Below are positions 25,743 to 34,436 of a stretch of 55,830 nt of DNA, piece after piece. Position 1 is the first letter of the stretch. Each line of letters starts with the position of its first letter. The notes below the pieces were generated by a model. The model made no database searches, was not told where the DNA came from, and saw nothing but the letters and a program-made list of their open reading frames with translations. The stretch is taken from assembly GCA_018222865.1 (NCBI GenBank), contig JAAEZM010000004.1, forward strand, positions 93,324 to 149,153, given 5' to 3'. A program made the translations under genes and the position numbers. Origin of the DNA: Alphaproteobacteria bacterium (GTDB lineage Bacteria; Pseudomonadota; Alphaproteobacteria; Caulobacterales; Maricaulaceae).

Positions 25743-26525
25743 TCAGCGCTCCCCAGCAAGGGTCGAGCGAAGTTCACGGGCCTTGTCCCGCATGATCCTG
25801 GCCATGGCGAAGCGGCATCGCCGTGTCTGTACAACGGCAAGCGCTTCATAGGCTTCCAGCGCATTCCATCCCGCCTCTGTGCCCAAGCCGAGAACCGATA
25901 GCTCTTCCCAGCAATGGGCGAGATTGGCCTGCACACGACACCAATCCTCTTCCAGACCTGCTGCCTCCATGCTTTTGGCGGCTTTCACATAGGCATCAAC
26001 CGCCTGGCGAAAATGCAGAGCACTGGTTTGAAGGTGAGCGAGCTCGCTACTCGCATCTCCAAGCAGGCGATAGATATGGAAATCCGCCGGCGCCGGGGTT
26101 TCGGATTTGGCATGGGCCAGCAACTCGCGGCACACGCTGACACACTCCCCCAAAGACCTGAGCTCGGCGCGGTTCCAGCCGATCTCATAGAGGATGGAAG
26201 CGAGCCGCCATTGCAGCTCGGCCGTGCGAATATCATGGCCGCCCCCATCCAACAGGCGTAGGGCCTGACGATACTCTTGGGCGGCTTGGACCATGGCGTC
26301 AAAATCGCCGTATCGCTGACCATGAGCGACCAGGGTGTCCGCGCGTTCAACGCGGATTTTGCTTTCGGCGACAGGGTCAAATCGGCTGCCGCTCAGGAGA
26401 TTACGCGTGTGCCGATGCATCTGGGTCCACCGCGCCAGTAACGCAGTCAGGGGTGATGGCTTCCCAGCAGCAGCCGCTGTGACCGCCATCGACCGGCGCG
26501 ACAGGGTTTCGCTATCAGACAACAT
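25743..26525 (-). CDS. TPR-like helical protein of unknown function
   Basis: About 260 residues from the ATG at 26525 (MLSDSETLSRRS), which overlaps the stop of the desaturase gene by 11 bp; the open frame continues upstream only over that gene. No signal peptide. The body is made of paired helices with tetratricopeptide-like spacing (FDAMVQAAQEYRQALRLLDG, TAELQWRLASILYEIGWNRA, DFHIYRLLGDASSELAHLQT, SALHFRQAVDAYVKAAKSME). TPR arrays mediate protein-protein contacts. The overlap suggests translational coupling with the desaturase-family gene. No specific function can be assigned. Confidence 0.65.
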   Translation of the reverse strand: MLSDSETLSRRSMAVTAAAAGKPSPLTALLARWTQMHRHTRNLLSGSRFDPVAESKIRVERADTLVAHGQRYGDFDAMVQAAQEYRQALRLLDGGGHDIRTAELQWRLASILYEIGWNRAELRSLGECVSVCRELLAHAKSETPAPADFHIYRLLGDASSELAHLQTSALHFRQAVDAYVKAAKSMEAAGLEEDWCRVQANLAHCWEELSVLGLGTEAGWNALEAYEALAVVQTRRCRFAMARIMRDKARELRSTLAGER

Positions 26526-27399
26526 GACGATCCACCTCTCTATCAAGCTGGAGCGAAGCTCTTGGCGGCTTGGCCGGGGTCGGGCTTGGCCGTCCGAATG
26601 CCGCCTTGAACGCCGAAGCCGGGGTTCTTGAGGCGATGACATCCTGGATCAGCCGAACCCATTCGCGTGAAACGATGTGGAGCGGATTGTTTGAGGTGAA
26701 GGGGTCGGTCAGCCCGTAACGATGGGTCTGGCCCGGTCGCTCCGCCGCATAGGAGCCAAACATATGGTCAAAGACCATCAGGACATTGCCGTAATTCTTG
26801 TCCAGGAAGTCTGCCTCGGAGCTGTGATGAACGCGGTGGTTGGACGGGGTGTTGAACAGCCAGTCAATTGGACCGAGCCGACCGATTTTCTCGGTGTGGA
26901 GGAAGAATTGATATCTCAGTCCGACCAGCAGGATTGCCCCCATCATGGCGGGATGAAAGCCCAGAAGCGCTACAGGTAGGTGGATCAGCCAGCTGCCGGA
27001 TATTGCCCCCGTCCAGCCCAGTCGGAAGGCCGCCGGAAGGACGAACTCATTGGGTGAGTGATGCACGGCATGGGTCGCCCACATCCACCGGACAGTATGG
27101 CTGAAACGATGCTGCCAATAATAGGTAAACTCCATCAGGATGAAGGCGGCAACCCAAACGCGCCAATCGCTCATGCTCCATTGGAAGGGCGATATTTCAT
27201 AAGCCGCCATCCATACCGCCAGGATGAGGGCCGTATAAGCGGCGGATGACAGGACCTGGCCAGCGAAGATGAAAAGGGTCGAGCCCAGCGCGCCATAATC
27301 ATAGCTTTGGCCGCGCACCTTTCGCCATAGCAGTTCCGCGGCAATGCATATCGCGGCGATAAGCAGGAAGACGCCGGAATTCTCGTAGATACCCTCCAT
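26515..27399 (-). CDS. sterol desaturase / fatty-acid hydroxylase family protein
   Basis: Integral-membrane di-iron oxygenase of about 294 residues. The three histidine clusters are present: HRFSH (HxxxH), HAVHH (HxxHH) and HRVHH, within WQHRFSHTVRWMWATHAVHH and NTPSNHRVHHSSEADFLDKN. Hydrophobic helices precede and separate them. Family members hydroxylate or desaturate lipids or carotenoids; the substrate is open. GGAGG lies 7 bases before the ATG. It follows the EF-hand gene by 18 bp and overlaps the TPR-like gene, so the three probably form one transcript. Confidence 0.9.
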   Translation of the reverse strand: MEGIYENSGVFLLIAAICIAAELLWRKVRGQSYDYGALGSTLFIFAGQVLSSAAYTALILAVWMAAYEISPFQWSMSDWRVWVAAFILMEFTYYWQHRFSHTVRWMWATHAVHHSPNEFVLPAAFRLGWTGAISGSWLIHLPVALLGFHPAMMGAILLVGLRYQFFLHTEKIGRLGPIDWLFNTPSNHRVHHSSEADFLDKNYGNVLMVFDHMFGSYAAERPGQTHRYGLTDPFTSNNPLHIVSREWVRLIQDVIASRTPASAFKAAFGRPSPTPAKPPRASLQLDREVDRHVV

Positions 27400-27417
27400 A
27401 GCCTGGCCTCCTTCTAT

Positions 27418-27852
27418 CTACCGCAGCGACTGCGCAGTCGCGATCAAATCCTCGACGGCGACCTGACCATCCTGATCCGTGTCCGCAGCCTCGAACGCAT
27501 GCATGGGTCCGTTGACGAACTCATTGCGGGAAATCGAGCCATTTCCATCGGTATCAAAATCAGGCGTCATTACCGTCAGCCAGTCATTGAACTGTTGGCG
27601 CATAAGGAAACGCGGTGCGTCATCGGAGTTGAGCTGATCATTCGAATCGCGATCGAAGCGATCAAACCGGCTCGTTCGTGCCTCACGGATCTCTGCTTCG
27701 GTGATATAACCATCACCATTGGCGTCAGCGCTGACAGCAAATTGCTCCATGCGATCGGCTGATTGCATGGCGTTGGCCGCTGGCGCGGCGGTGCCCGCGA
27801 AGACAAGTGCGATAACCGCAAAACGCGCGGTCGTGGGAAGATACGTCGTCAT
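27418..27852 (-). CDS. secreted EF-hand calcium-binding protein
   Basis: 144 residues with signal peptide (RFAVIALVFAGTAAPAANA). Four EF-hand loops can be read: DANGDGYITEAE (43-54), DRDSNDQLNSDD (67-78), DTDGNGSISRNE (100-111) and DTDQDGQVAVED (124-135). Loops 1, 3 and 4 have canonical ligands; loop 2 has Asn-Asp and Asp at position 12 in place of Glu and may be weak. Periplasmic calcium sensor or buffer. First gene of the EF-hand, desaturase, TPR-like unit. Confidence 0.88.
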   Translation of the reverse strand: MTTYLPTTARFAVIALVFAGTAAPAANAMQSADRMEQFAVSADANGDGYITEAEIREARTSRFDRFDRDSNDQLNSDDAPRFLMRQQFNDWLTVMTPDFDTDGNGSISRNEFVNGPMHAFEAADTDQDGQVAVEDLIATAQSLR

Positions 27853-27888
27853 ATGTGTTAATCCTCTGATCGGGAATTGATGGGGGAC

Positions 27889-27927
27889 GCACCTGGCCGA
27901 CCGGGAGACAAAAGGCCGGCCAGGTGC
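27889..27927 (-). other. long inverted repeat between secreted-protein genes
   Basis: GCACCTGGCCG (27889-27899) and CGGCCAGGTGC (27917-27927) are perfect 11-bp arms with a 17-base loop. There is no U-tract after it on the minus strand, so it is either an imperfect terminator for the 27976-28572 gene, an mRNA-stabilising hairpin or an operator for the EF-hand gene. Confidence 0.5.
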
Positions 27928-27975
27928 TGGACTGTGAGTGGGAGCGCACAGCCCTTTGGGGACGGTCAGGCGAGG

Positions 27976-28572
27976 TTAAGCTTCGAGGACTTTCTCGCCG
28001 ATCTGGTTGAACTGGTTGGCAATCTGGTCCGCGCTGAGCTGATCAAACGCGTCATCCAGGGTGAGGCTGCCTGCGTTCAGAAGAGCCTCAACCTGTGCCG
28101 GTGTAATAGCTGCCGCATAGGCCGCAGCCGCGACCAGCTGATCGATCTGGTCTTCGTTCAGATACTCGCCCGGAGCGTTCTGCAGACGGGAAGAAGCCTG
28201 AGCACCTGCCTGATTGGTGATGTCGGCAATTGTCTGCGGATCTGCGCTGGCCAGCGCATTCAGCATGCGCTCCTCCGCGCCATCGAGACGCGCCTGCACA
28301 TCGGCCGCATCAATATCGCTGAGATGGGTGCCGACTTCAGTGCGGGCGGTGTCGCGACGCATATCGCGCTGGGCCATACGATCATCACGATGACCGCGCT
28401 CGGTGCGCGCATTGTCCCGGCGGTCCTGGAAAGCCGCACTATCTATGTCCTGCAAACGCTGCTGAACGGTTTCGCGGTGAGTTTCCGCGCCCTGGGCGGA
28501 GGCAGCACCCCCGGTCAGAAGGGCCAGGCTCAGACCGGCCAACATAAGAGGGGTAATAACTGCTTTAGTCAT
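27976..28572 (-). CDS. secreted helical protein, function unknown
   Basis: 198 residues with signal peptide (TPLMLAGLSLALLTGGAASA). A highly charged Arg/Asp segment (QDRRDNARTERGHRDDRMAQ, then RDMRRDTARTE) is followed by Ala-rich helices (LDGAEERMLNALASADPQTI; EDQIDQLVAAAAYAAAITPA). No Cys and no recognised family. GGAG lies upstream of the ATG. It is divergent from the response-regulator gene, which makes it a candidate target of that two-component system. Confidence 0.6.
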   Translation of the reverse strand: MTKAVITPLMLAGLSLALLTGGAASAQGAETHRETVQQRLQDIDSAAFQDRRDNARTERGHRDDRMAQRDMRRDTARTEVGTHLSDIDAADVQARLDGAEERMLNALASADPQTIADITNQAGAQASSRLQNAPGEYLNEDQIDQLVAAAAYAAAITPAQVEALLNAGSLTLDDAFDQLSADQIANQFNQIGEKVLEA

Positions 28573-28756
28573 GGGTCAAACTCCAAACTCAATCTCATCG
28601 CCTCATCTGGCGTGTGACTGTTTTGAAGCCCCTCCTTTGCCAGCATGTGCCGGACCAGGAGTTTTTTGTGACGGTTTGTAACGAAGCCCGGATCGTAACA
28701 ATCCGTCAAAAAACTCCGTTTTGAATGCAAGGCGGGCACCGATAGGCTTATCCGCT

Positions 28757-29479
28757 ATGCAGACACCGAATATACTGATTGTTGATGATGACACTGAGAT
28801 CCGCGAACTCGTTGGCGGATTGCTGACCCGCCATCACATGGAACCCCTGCTCGCGCGGAATGTGCCGGAAGCGGAGGCCCATCTGGCGGCCGGCCGGGTC
28901 GATCTGATTATTCTGGACATCATGATGCCGGGTGAGGACGGGACAAGTTTCTGTCGTCGTCTTCGCCAGGACTCCAATATCCCGATTATCATGCTGACGG
29001 CGCTGGGCGAGGATATCGACCGTGTTGTCGGCCTGGAAATGGGGGCGGATGATTACCTGCCCAAACCCTTCAATCCGCGCGAACTCGTAGCTCGGATCAA
29101 GAATGTCCTGCGCCGGGCGCCACCTGTGCGGCCGGGCGAAAGCCATGCCAGCCCGCAAGCCTACCGGTTTGATCGCTACACACTCTACCCGGAAACGCGT
29201 TCGATCGTGCGCGATGATGGCGAGGAGATTGTCCTGACCTCGGGTGAATTTTCGCTCCTCCTGGTGCTGGTGGAGCGCGCGCCGCGCGTTCTCAACAGGG
29301 ATCAATTGCTGGACATGTCCAGAGGCGCGGCGGCCAACCCGTTTGACCGCAGTATCGATGCCCAGATCAGCCGGTTGCGCCGCAAGCTGGAGAGCAATCC
29401 GCGCCAGCCCGCCCTGATCAAGACCGTGCGTAATCTCGGCTATGCCTTCGCCGCCAAGATCGAGCGAGCGAGCGAATAA
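28757..29479 (+). CDS. OmpR-family response regulator
   Basis: 240 residues. Receiver domain NILIVDDDTEIRELVGGLL with acidic pocket DDD, phosphoacceptor Asp54 in LIILDIMMPGEDG, the switch region MLTALGE and Lys in DYLPKPFNPREL. It is followed by a winged-helix domain ending LRRKLESNPRQPALIKTVRN LGY. The start is set at MQTPNILIVDD; an upstream in-frame ATG (28721) would add 12 residues without a ribosome site. Stop and next start overlap in TAATG, so kinase translation is coupled. DNA targets unknown. Confidence 0.93.
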   Translation: MQTPNILIVDDDTEIRELVGGLLTRHHMEPLLARNVPEAEAHLAAGRVDLIILDIMMPGEDGTSFCRRLRQDSNIPIIMLTALGEDIDRVVGLEMGADDYLPKPFNPRELVARIKNVLRRAPPVRPGESHASPQAYRFDRYTLYPETRSIVRDDGEEIVLTSGEFSLLLVLVERAPRVLNRDQLLDMSRGAAANPFDRSIDAQISRLRRKLESNPRQPALIKTVRNLGYAFAAKIERASE

Positions 29480-30849
29480 TGCGCCAGCTCTTCGCCCGAC
29501 TTCTGCCTTTCCATCGCACACTCCTGTTTCAGGCGATCAGCATCATCGTCATCGCGCAGACCGGTGTTGTGATCATCATCATGTTGCTTTTGCACTCCAA
29601 TCTCATGTTCCGGCTGGTCCCGGGCGTGATCGACGAACATGCCGAAGCCATAACCGAGCTGGCATTCCTCCTCGAGAGCACTCCAGAGGAGGCCAACCCG
29701 GTCGTCCTCTCCGCCTTTTCCGGCACGGCTCGCTCGGCGGTCATCCTCCCTGACCACGCCTCCAGCGCCTCCCTGCCCGACGCAATTCAAAACGCTTTTG
29801 TCCGTGCCGGGGAAGTAACCGGCTATCCGCTGGCTGAGCGAGAGGCGCATTTTCGTAATCTGCGCACCCATGAACTCTTCGAGGGCCGCCGCCAGGGCAA
29901 TTTGCCCAATGTTCTCGGCATTGGCGGGATCGAGCTCTCCTTCAGCCTAGAGAGCGGCGAGGTCCTGGTCGTCTGGATGACGCCCGCAGCTTTTATCGCG
30001 CGCCCAAGCCTGCTTTTTGTTGCCGGTGTGTGGGTTGCTATTGTGCTCTTTGCGGCGATCAGCCTGCATCTGATCTTCGCCCCCCTGCGCGGGCTCGAAC
30101 GGGCGGCGCATCGCCTGGGCCAGACCAGCCGTCCTGAACCGGTTCACGAGGCGGGCTCCGAGGATATCCGTCGTGTCGCGCGGGCGCTCAACGATATGCA
30201 GGACCGTATCCAGGATCTCCTGGCCGATCGCTCAAAAATGGTCGCCGCGGTGGCTCATGATATCCGGACCGGGCTCACCCGCCTGCGCCTGAGGCTCGAT
30301 GCAAGCGAGACGGAGATACCCGATTCTGTCGCGGGGGATTTAGAGCATATCGAGACCCTGGTGAGCGACATGCTGTCCTATGCCCGGGCGGAACAGCCCA
30401 GCCGTGACGCAGAGCTGATCGAACTGCGAAGTTTCCTCATCGATCTGATCGCCTCTCTACCCTATGCGGTGCCGCAATCCTGCTCCGGATCACCTTTCTG
30501 GGTGGGGGCGGACAAGGCCTCACTGACCCGCGGCTTTACCAATCTGATTGAAAACGCGCGCCTCTATGCGAACGACGTAACGATACGCTGCGAGGATACG
30601 CCGGAGGGTCTGGCTATTCTCGTCGAGGATCGCGGCCCGGGCATTCCGGAGGAGGAGCTGACGAAGGTCTTCGATCCGTTTTACCGGCTTGAAACCTCAC
30701 GCAATCGCGAAACCGGCGGTACCGGGCTGGGGCTGACCATCGCCCGGGCGCTCTTCAGTGCCCAGGGCGCCGTGCTCAGCCTGCATAATCGCGAAGGCGG
30801 CGGGCTGAGCGCGCGTATCCTGTTCCCGGCACAGGACCAGGTTGGCTAG
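29479..30849 (+). CDS. EnvZ-type membrane sensor histidine kinase
   Basis: 456 residues: an N-terminal membrane helix (AISIIVIAQTGVVIIIMLLL), a periplasmic sensor region of about 130 residues, a second membrane helix (LLFVAGVWVAIVLFAAISLH), a HAMP-like linker, the H-box MVAAVAHDIRTGLTRLRL with His260, N-box LTRGFTNLIENARLY, G1 DRGPGIPEEE and G2 GGTGLGLTIARAL. The usual proline after HDxRT is glycine here. Partner is the overlapping regulator gene. The signal is not known; neighbouring secreted EF-hand and charged proteins hint at envelope stress or cations. Confidence 0.92.
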   Translation: MRQLFARLLPFHRTLLFQAISIIVIAQTGVVIIIMLLLHSNLMFRLVPGVIDEHAEAITELAFLLESTPEEANPVVLSAFSGTARSAVILPDHASSASLPDAIQNAFVRAGEVTGYPLAEREAHFRNLRTHELFEGRRQGNLPNVLGIGGIELSFSLESGEVLVVWMTPAAFIARPSLLFVAGVWVAIVLFAAISLHLIFAPLRGLERAAHRLGQTSRPEPVHEAGSEDIRRVARALNDMQDRIQDLLADRSKMVAAVAHDIRTGLTRLRLRLDASETEIPDSVAGDLEHIETLVSDMLSYARAEQPSRDAELIELRSFLIDLIASLPYAVPQSCSGSPFWVGADKASLTRGFTNLIENARLYANDVTIRCEDTPEGLAILVEDRGPGIPEEELTKVFDPFYRLETSRNRETGGTGLGLTIARALFSAQGAVLSLHNREGGGLSARILFPAQDQVG

Positions 30850-30858
30850 GAGGCGCGA

Positions 30859-31263
30859 TTAGGCCTCGCGGCGCTCCTGCCGGGCTTCGGCCAATTCCTT
30901 ACCCAGGAAGAAGCTTATCGCTGTGCGGATCGCCACGAGTGCGGCCACGAAAATCAGATCTTCCAGCTCGCGACTGATCACGGTGTGGATGATATCCGAG
31001 GCGATCATGAATTCGATACCCAAAAGGATCTAAGTGCCGAGTTCCAGACGGACATTCTGACATTCCATGACACTGCCACCGGACCGCCAGCGACGGATCT
31101 CGACCAGGATGAATGTGCACAGGGAGATGGCGAAACCATAGAGGATGATCGTCATACCGATCAGATCAATCCCGACGGCCACCCCTTCCAGGAGATGGAC
31201 GACTGGCTCCAGCCAGCCGCCCATTTCGGCCATAGGTACCGTCGCGCCGTGGGCCGCACTCAT
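30859..31263 (-). pseudogene. DUF1622 membrane protein interrupted by an in-frame TAG
   Basis: Open from the ATG at 31263 through about 77 codons to LGT, then TAG at 31030-31032, and then the same frame continues without interruption for 56 more codons (ILLGIEFMIASDIIHTVISR ... LVAIRTAISFFLGKELAEAR) to TAA at 30859. In DUF1622 proteins an aromatic residue stands at the stop position (LGxY/x-L-LGLEF), so TAC to TAG is the simplest change. Three hydrophobic segments are split by the stop. It starts in TGATG overlap with the Rieske-ThDP gene, so both were probably one operon. True mutation, sequencing error and readthrough all remain possible. Confidence 0.82.
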
Positions 31264-33251
31264 CACACCAGCTCCGCATCAGTGATGATTTCCAGAAGCG
31301 CCGGTCCACCTTCATGGGCCAGAGCTTCCGCCATCGCCGCGTCGAGCTCATCGCGCGTTTTCACGACACGGCCATAGCCACCGCAAGCCCGGGCAAAACC
31401 GGCAAAGGTCGGATTGACCAGGCTGGTCTGCCAGACCGGCCATTCGCCAGCCCGCTGTTCCTTGGTGATTTTGCCAAGCTGCGAATTATTGAGAAGGATA
31501 TGAGTGATATTCATGCCGTATTTGACGGCCGTGGTGAATTCCATCGCATATTGGCCAAACCCGCCATCGCCGGAGACCGAGATCACCTTACGGTGCTTGT
31601 GCTCGGCGAAATCGCGGGTCGCCGCCCATGCGCCCATGGCGGCCGGGAAGGAGAAGCCGATAGATCCCAGATACCCCGACATCATGACCCTTTGTCCTGT
31701 CGGCTCGAAATACCGACCAAACGAATAGGTATTATTGCCAACATCAACAGCAATCGCCGCCTCGTCGGGCGCAAGCCGCGTCAAAGCATCGAAGACAGCG
31801 GATGCGGAAATGCCCTCGCCGCGGTCTTCGCCAAGGCGACGTTGTTTTTCCTCACGCCAAATGGACCAGCGCTCAGCCAGCTCCGAGCGCTGATCAATCG
31901 CCTTGACCTCGCGCCCGCTCAACAAGTGCCTGATGATCCCTGTCGTCCGTCGAACTTCGCCCCAGACCGGATAAGTCACAGGATGAAACTTGCCCAATTG
32001 CATCCGTTCGAAATCGACCTGCACGATGGGCTTTTTCGGTTCGATGCCAGTGTGATTTGAGAATGATGCACCGAGTGCGATGATCAGATCGCACTCATTC
32101 ATGAACCAGGACGCAATCGGCGTACCTGAACGCCCAATCACGCCAGCCGCAAGCGGATCGCTGTCAGCTATCTGGCCTTTCGCCTTGAAAGTGGTCACGA
32201 CAGGAGCGTTCAGCGTCCTAGCCAGGGCTATGATCTGATCCATCCCGTCGCGCGCGCCATAGCCGACGATAATCATGGGCCGACTTGCCTCAGCGATCGC
32301 ATCCACAGCGGCAGTCAATGCGTCTTCTGGCGGGGCGATATCACCGACGGTCAAACGCCCCTGTGGCGCTCCTGCCGGCTGATCAGACGGCTGGGTCTGG
32401 ACGTTGTCGGGGAAGATGAGATGAGCGACGTCGCGCTCGACAATCGCATTCTTGCACGCCAGTGAAGCGAGTTCGGCATGGTTTGAGCTGGCTAATACCG
32501 GCTGTGAGAAGCGCGTCACCGGATCAAAGGCCGATTTCAGATCGATATCCTGGAAGGCGCCCGGCCCGAAGACCTGGACCTGCACCTGACCTGTAAGGGC
32601 CAGAACCGGCGCACGATCGACTTTGGCGTCCCACAATCCCGTCAAAAGATTGGTCGCGCCAGGACCAGCAATCGCCAGGCAAGCGGCAGGGTATCCGGAC
32701 AGCTTGGCATAACCGGAACACGCAAATGACGCCGCACCTTCATGACGGATACCAAAATAGGTGATGTCACCGGCTTCCTCGCGAATGCGCAGCGCATCCG
32801 CAAGTCCGAGATTGGAGTGACCGACCATGCCAAACACGGATTTGATGCCCCAATTGACGAAGGTTTCCGCCATCACATCCGTGACGGTGCGCGTATGCAG
32901 CGGGGCCGGTTCGATCCCGACATAGATCCCGTCCTCACGCACCTCGACCGGATAGGTTTCCTGACCGCTATCCTCATGACCGCCGGGAGGCGAACCGGTC
33001 AGCGGATCAAAGTCCCAGCCATGCCAGGGGCAGCGAAGCCAGCATTTGCCGTCGACACCCTTCTCGATGGAGCCCTCGCCGAGAGGTCCACCCTGGTGCG
33101 GGCAGTGATTATCCATGGCCGCATACTGACCATCGAAGTGAACAAGGGCGATGGATACGGTGCCTGCCGTCGCCGACTTGACCCGCCCTTCGGCCAGCTC
33201 GCCGGGCTCAGCGACCTTGTGCCAATCCAAATCGCTTAAATCTTCACTCAT
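31263..33251 (-). CDS. Rieske [2Fe-2S] domain fused to a ThDP-dependent oxidase/synthase-like enzyme
   Basis: 662 residues from ATG 33251 (GGAGG 5 bases upstream); the longer frame to 33335 lacks a site. Residues 1-112 form a Rieske domain with ligands C50-x-H52 (NHCPHQGGPLG) and C74-x2-H77 (LRCPWHGWDFDP). Residues about 118-662 are a full ThDP enzyme of the acetolactate synthase / pyruvate oxidase / sulfoacetaldehyde-type superfamily: GIRHEGAASFACSGYAK with catalytic Glu, AIAGPGATNLLTGLWDA, middle domain GYGARDGMDQII, and cofactor motif GDGGFGQ ... LLNN. The Rieske cluster could pass electrons from the ThDP-bound intermediate to another carrier, but substrate and reaction are unknown. The DUF1622 gene follows in overlap. 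Confidence 0.88.
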   Translation of the reverse strand: MSEDLSDLDWHKVAEPGELAEGRVKSATAGTVSIALVHFDGQYAAMDNHCPHQGGPLGEGSIEKGVDGKCWLRCPWHGWDFDPLTGSPPGGHEDSGQETYPVEVREDGIYVGIEPAPLHTRTVTDVMAETFVNWGIKSVFGMVGHSNLGLADALRIREEAGDITYFGIRHEGAASFACSGYAKLSGYPAACLAIAGPGATNLLTGLWDAKVDRAPVLALTGQVQVQVFGPGAFQDIDLKSAFDPVTRFSQPVLASSNHAELASLACKNAIVERDVAHLIFPDNVQTQPSDQPAGAPQGRLTVGDIAPPEDALTAAVDAIAEASRPMIIVGYGARDGMDQIIALARTLNAPVVTTFKAKGQIADSDPLAAGVIGRSGTPIASWFMNECDLIIALGASFSNHTGIEPKKPIVQVDFERMQLGKFHPVTYPVWGEVRRTTGIIRHLLSGREVKAIDQRSELAERWSIWREEKQRRLGEDRGEGISASAVFDALTRLAPDEAAIAVDVGNNTYSFGRYFEPTGQRVMMSGYLGSIGFSFPAAMGAWAATRDFAEHKHRKVISVSGDGGFGQYAMEFTTAVKYGMNITHILLNNSQLGKITKEQRAGEWPVWQTSLVNPTFAGFARACGGYGRVVKTRDELDAAMAEALAHEGGPALLEIITDAELV

Positions 33252-33508
33252 GAGGCCCTCCTGCATCCGCCCAGTCGTGCGCCTCACCCCAGCGCTGGAA
33301 ATAAACGGATCGCGTTGGAACACTATTCGCATCAAACCAAGCCGTCACCGTAGAAAACGACAATCACGGGAGCCGCATCCCGCGCGAGCTTCATCACACA
33401 AGGGTACGCTTTGGCGTGATCAGTCAAAACTCTGGCGCTGACAGGCAAGAGCCTATTCCATCTCCTGCGTATTCATGAGCTTGCATCGCTTAATCAAGGA
33501 GCAAGCCA

Positions 33509-34354
33509 ATGAACTTCCTGCGCAAACAAAAAGACCTCACCCTCATTCTGGGTGGGACGGGCAAGACCGGTCGTCGGGTCGCGGAGCGTCTGGCGGAGAT
33601 GGGCAAAACGGTTCGGATCGGGTCTCGGTCTGCCGCGCCCTCATTCGACTGGAATAATGAACAAAGCTGGGATGCAGCCCTTGAGGGCGTCAGCGCCGCC
33701 TATGTCAGCTACACACCGGACCTGGCTTTCCCCGGGGCTACGGATGCGATCCAGGCCTTCATCAACAAGGCAGAACGCGCGGGTGTGAAGCGGGTTGTTC
33801 TCCTTTCTGGCCGCGGCGAAGAAGAAGCCCAAGCCTGCGAGCGCATCGTTCAAGCCTCAAAGCTTGAATGGACCATTGTTCGGGCAAGCTGGTTCAATCA
33901 GAACTTCTCTGAAGGCGCATTCATCGACATGGTCTTGAACGGCATGATCACACTGCCGGCAGGCCAGACACCAGAACCCTTTGTCGATGTGAATGATATC
34001 GCTGACGTCGCGGTCGCCGCATTCACTCAGGACCATCATGTCGGCGAGATTTACGAGGTCACCGGCCCGCGTCTTCTGACATTCGCCGATGTGGCTGCGG
34101 AGCTGAGCAAAGCAACCGGTCGCCATATCGCCTATGTCGATATTCCCCATGAAGCCTTCATGACCGAACTGACCAATTCCGGCGCTCCGCGCGATGTCGC
34201 TTGGATGCTGGATTACCTCTTCTCGACCGTACTCGACGGCCGCAACGCCCACCTGACCGATGGTGTCCAGCGTGCCCTCGGTCGCGCGCCGAAGGACTTT
34301 GCCGACTATGCGTTTGAAACCGCGCAGTCCGGTGCATGGAACAACGCCGCCTGA
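33509..34354 (+). CDS. NmrA-like NAD(P)-binding protein
   Basis: 281 residues with a Rossmann nucleotide site ILGGTGKTGRRVAERLAEMG near the N terminus. The later blocks KRVVLLSGRGEEEAQACERI and WTIVRASWFNQNFSEGAFID resemble NmrA/ergot alkaloid-type (atypical short-chain) proteins that sense or use NAD(P). AAGGAG lies before ATG. It is followed by a terminator-like hairpin, then a DUF1772 gene and an AraC regulator on the same strand; such NmrA-DUF1772-AraC groups are common and often respond to quinones or aldehydes, which is inference here. Confidence 0.88.
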   Translation: MNFLRKQKDLTLILGGTGKTGRRVAERLAEMGKTVRIGSRSAAPSFDWNNEQSWDAALEGVSAAYVSYTPDLAFPGATDAIQAFINKAERAGVKRVVLLSGRGEEEAQACERIVQASKLEWTIVRASWFNQNFSEGAFIDMVLNGMITLPAGQTPEPFVDVNDIADVAVAAFTQDHHVGEIYEVTGPRLLTFADVAAELSKATGRHIAYVDIPHEAFMTELTNSGAPRDVAWMLDYLFSTVLDGRNAHLTDGVQRALGRAPKDFADYAFETAQSGAWNNAA

Positions 34355-34371
34355 TCTTCTCAGGCAGCACG

Positions 34372-34415
34372 GGCCGCTGCGGAAAGCCCCACACTGCAGC
34401 GGCCTCCCCCTTTCT
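34372..34415 (+). terminator. hairpin after the NmrA-like gene
   Basis: GGCCGCTGC (34372-34380) and GCAGCGGCC (34396-34404) form a perfect 9-bp stem with a 15-base loop, followed by TCCCCCTTTCTC. Plausible terminator with a poor U-tract; may be only partial. Confidence 0.55.
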
Positions 34416-34436
34416 CATTGAGCCATAAGGATGACG

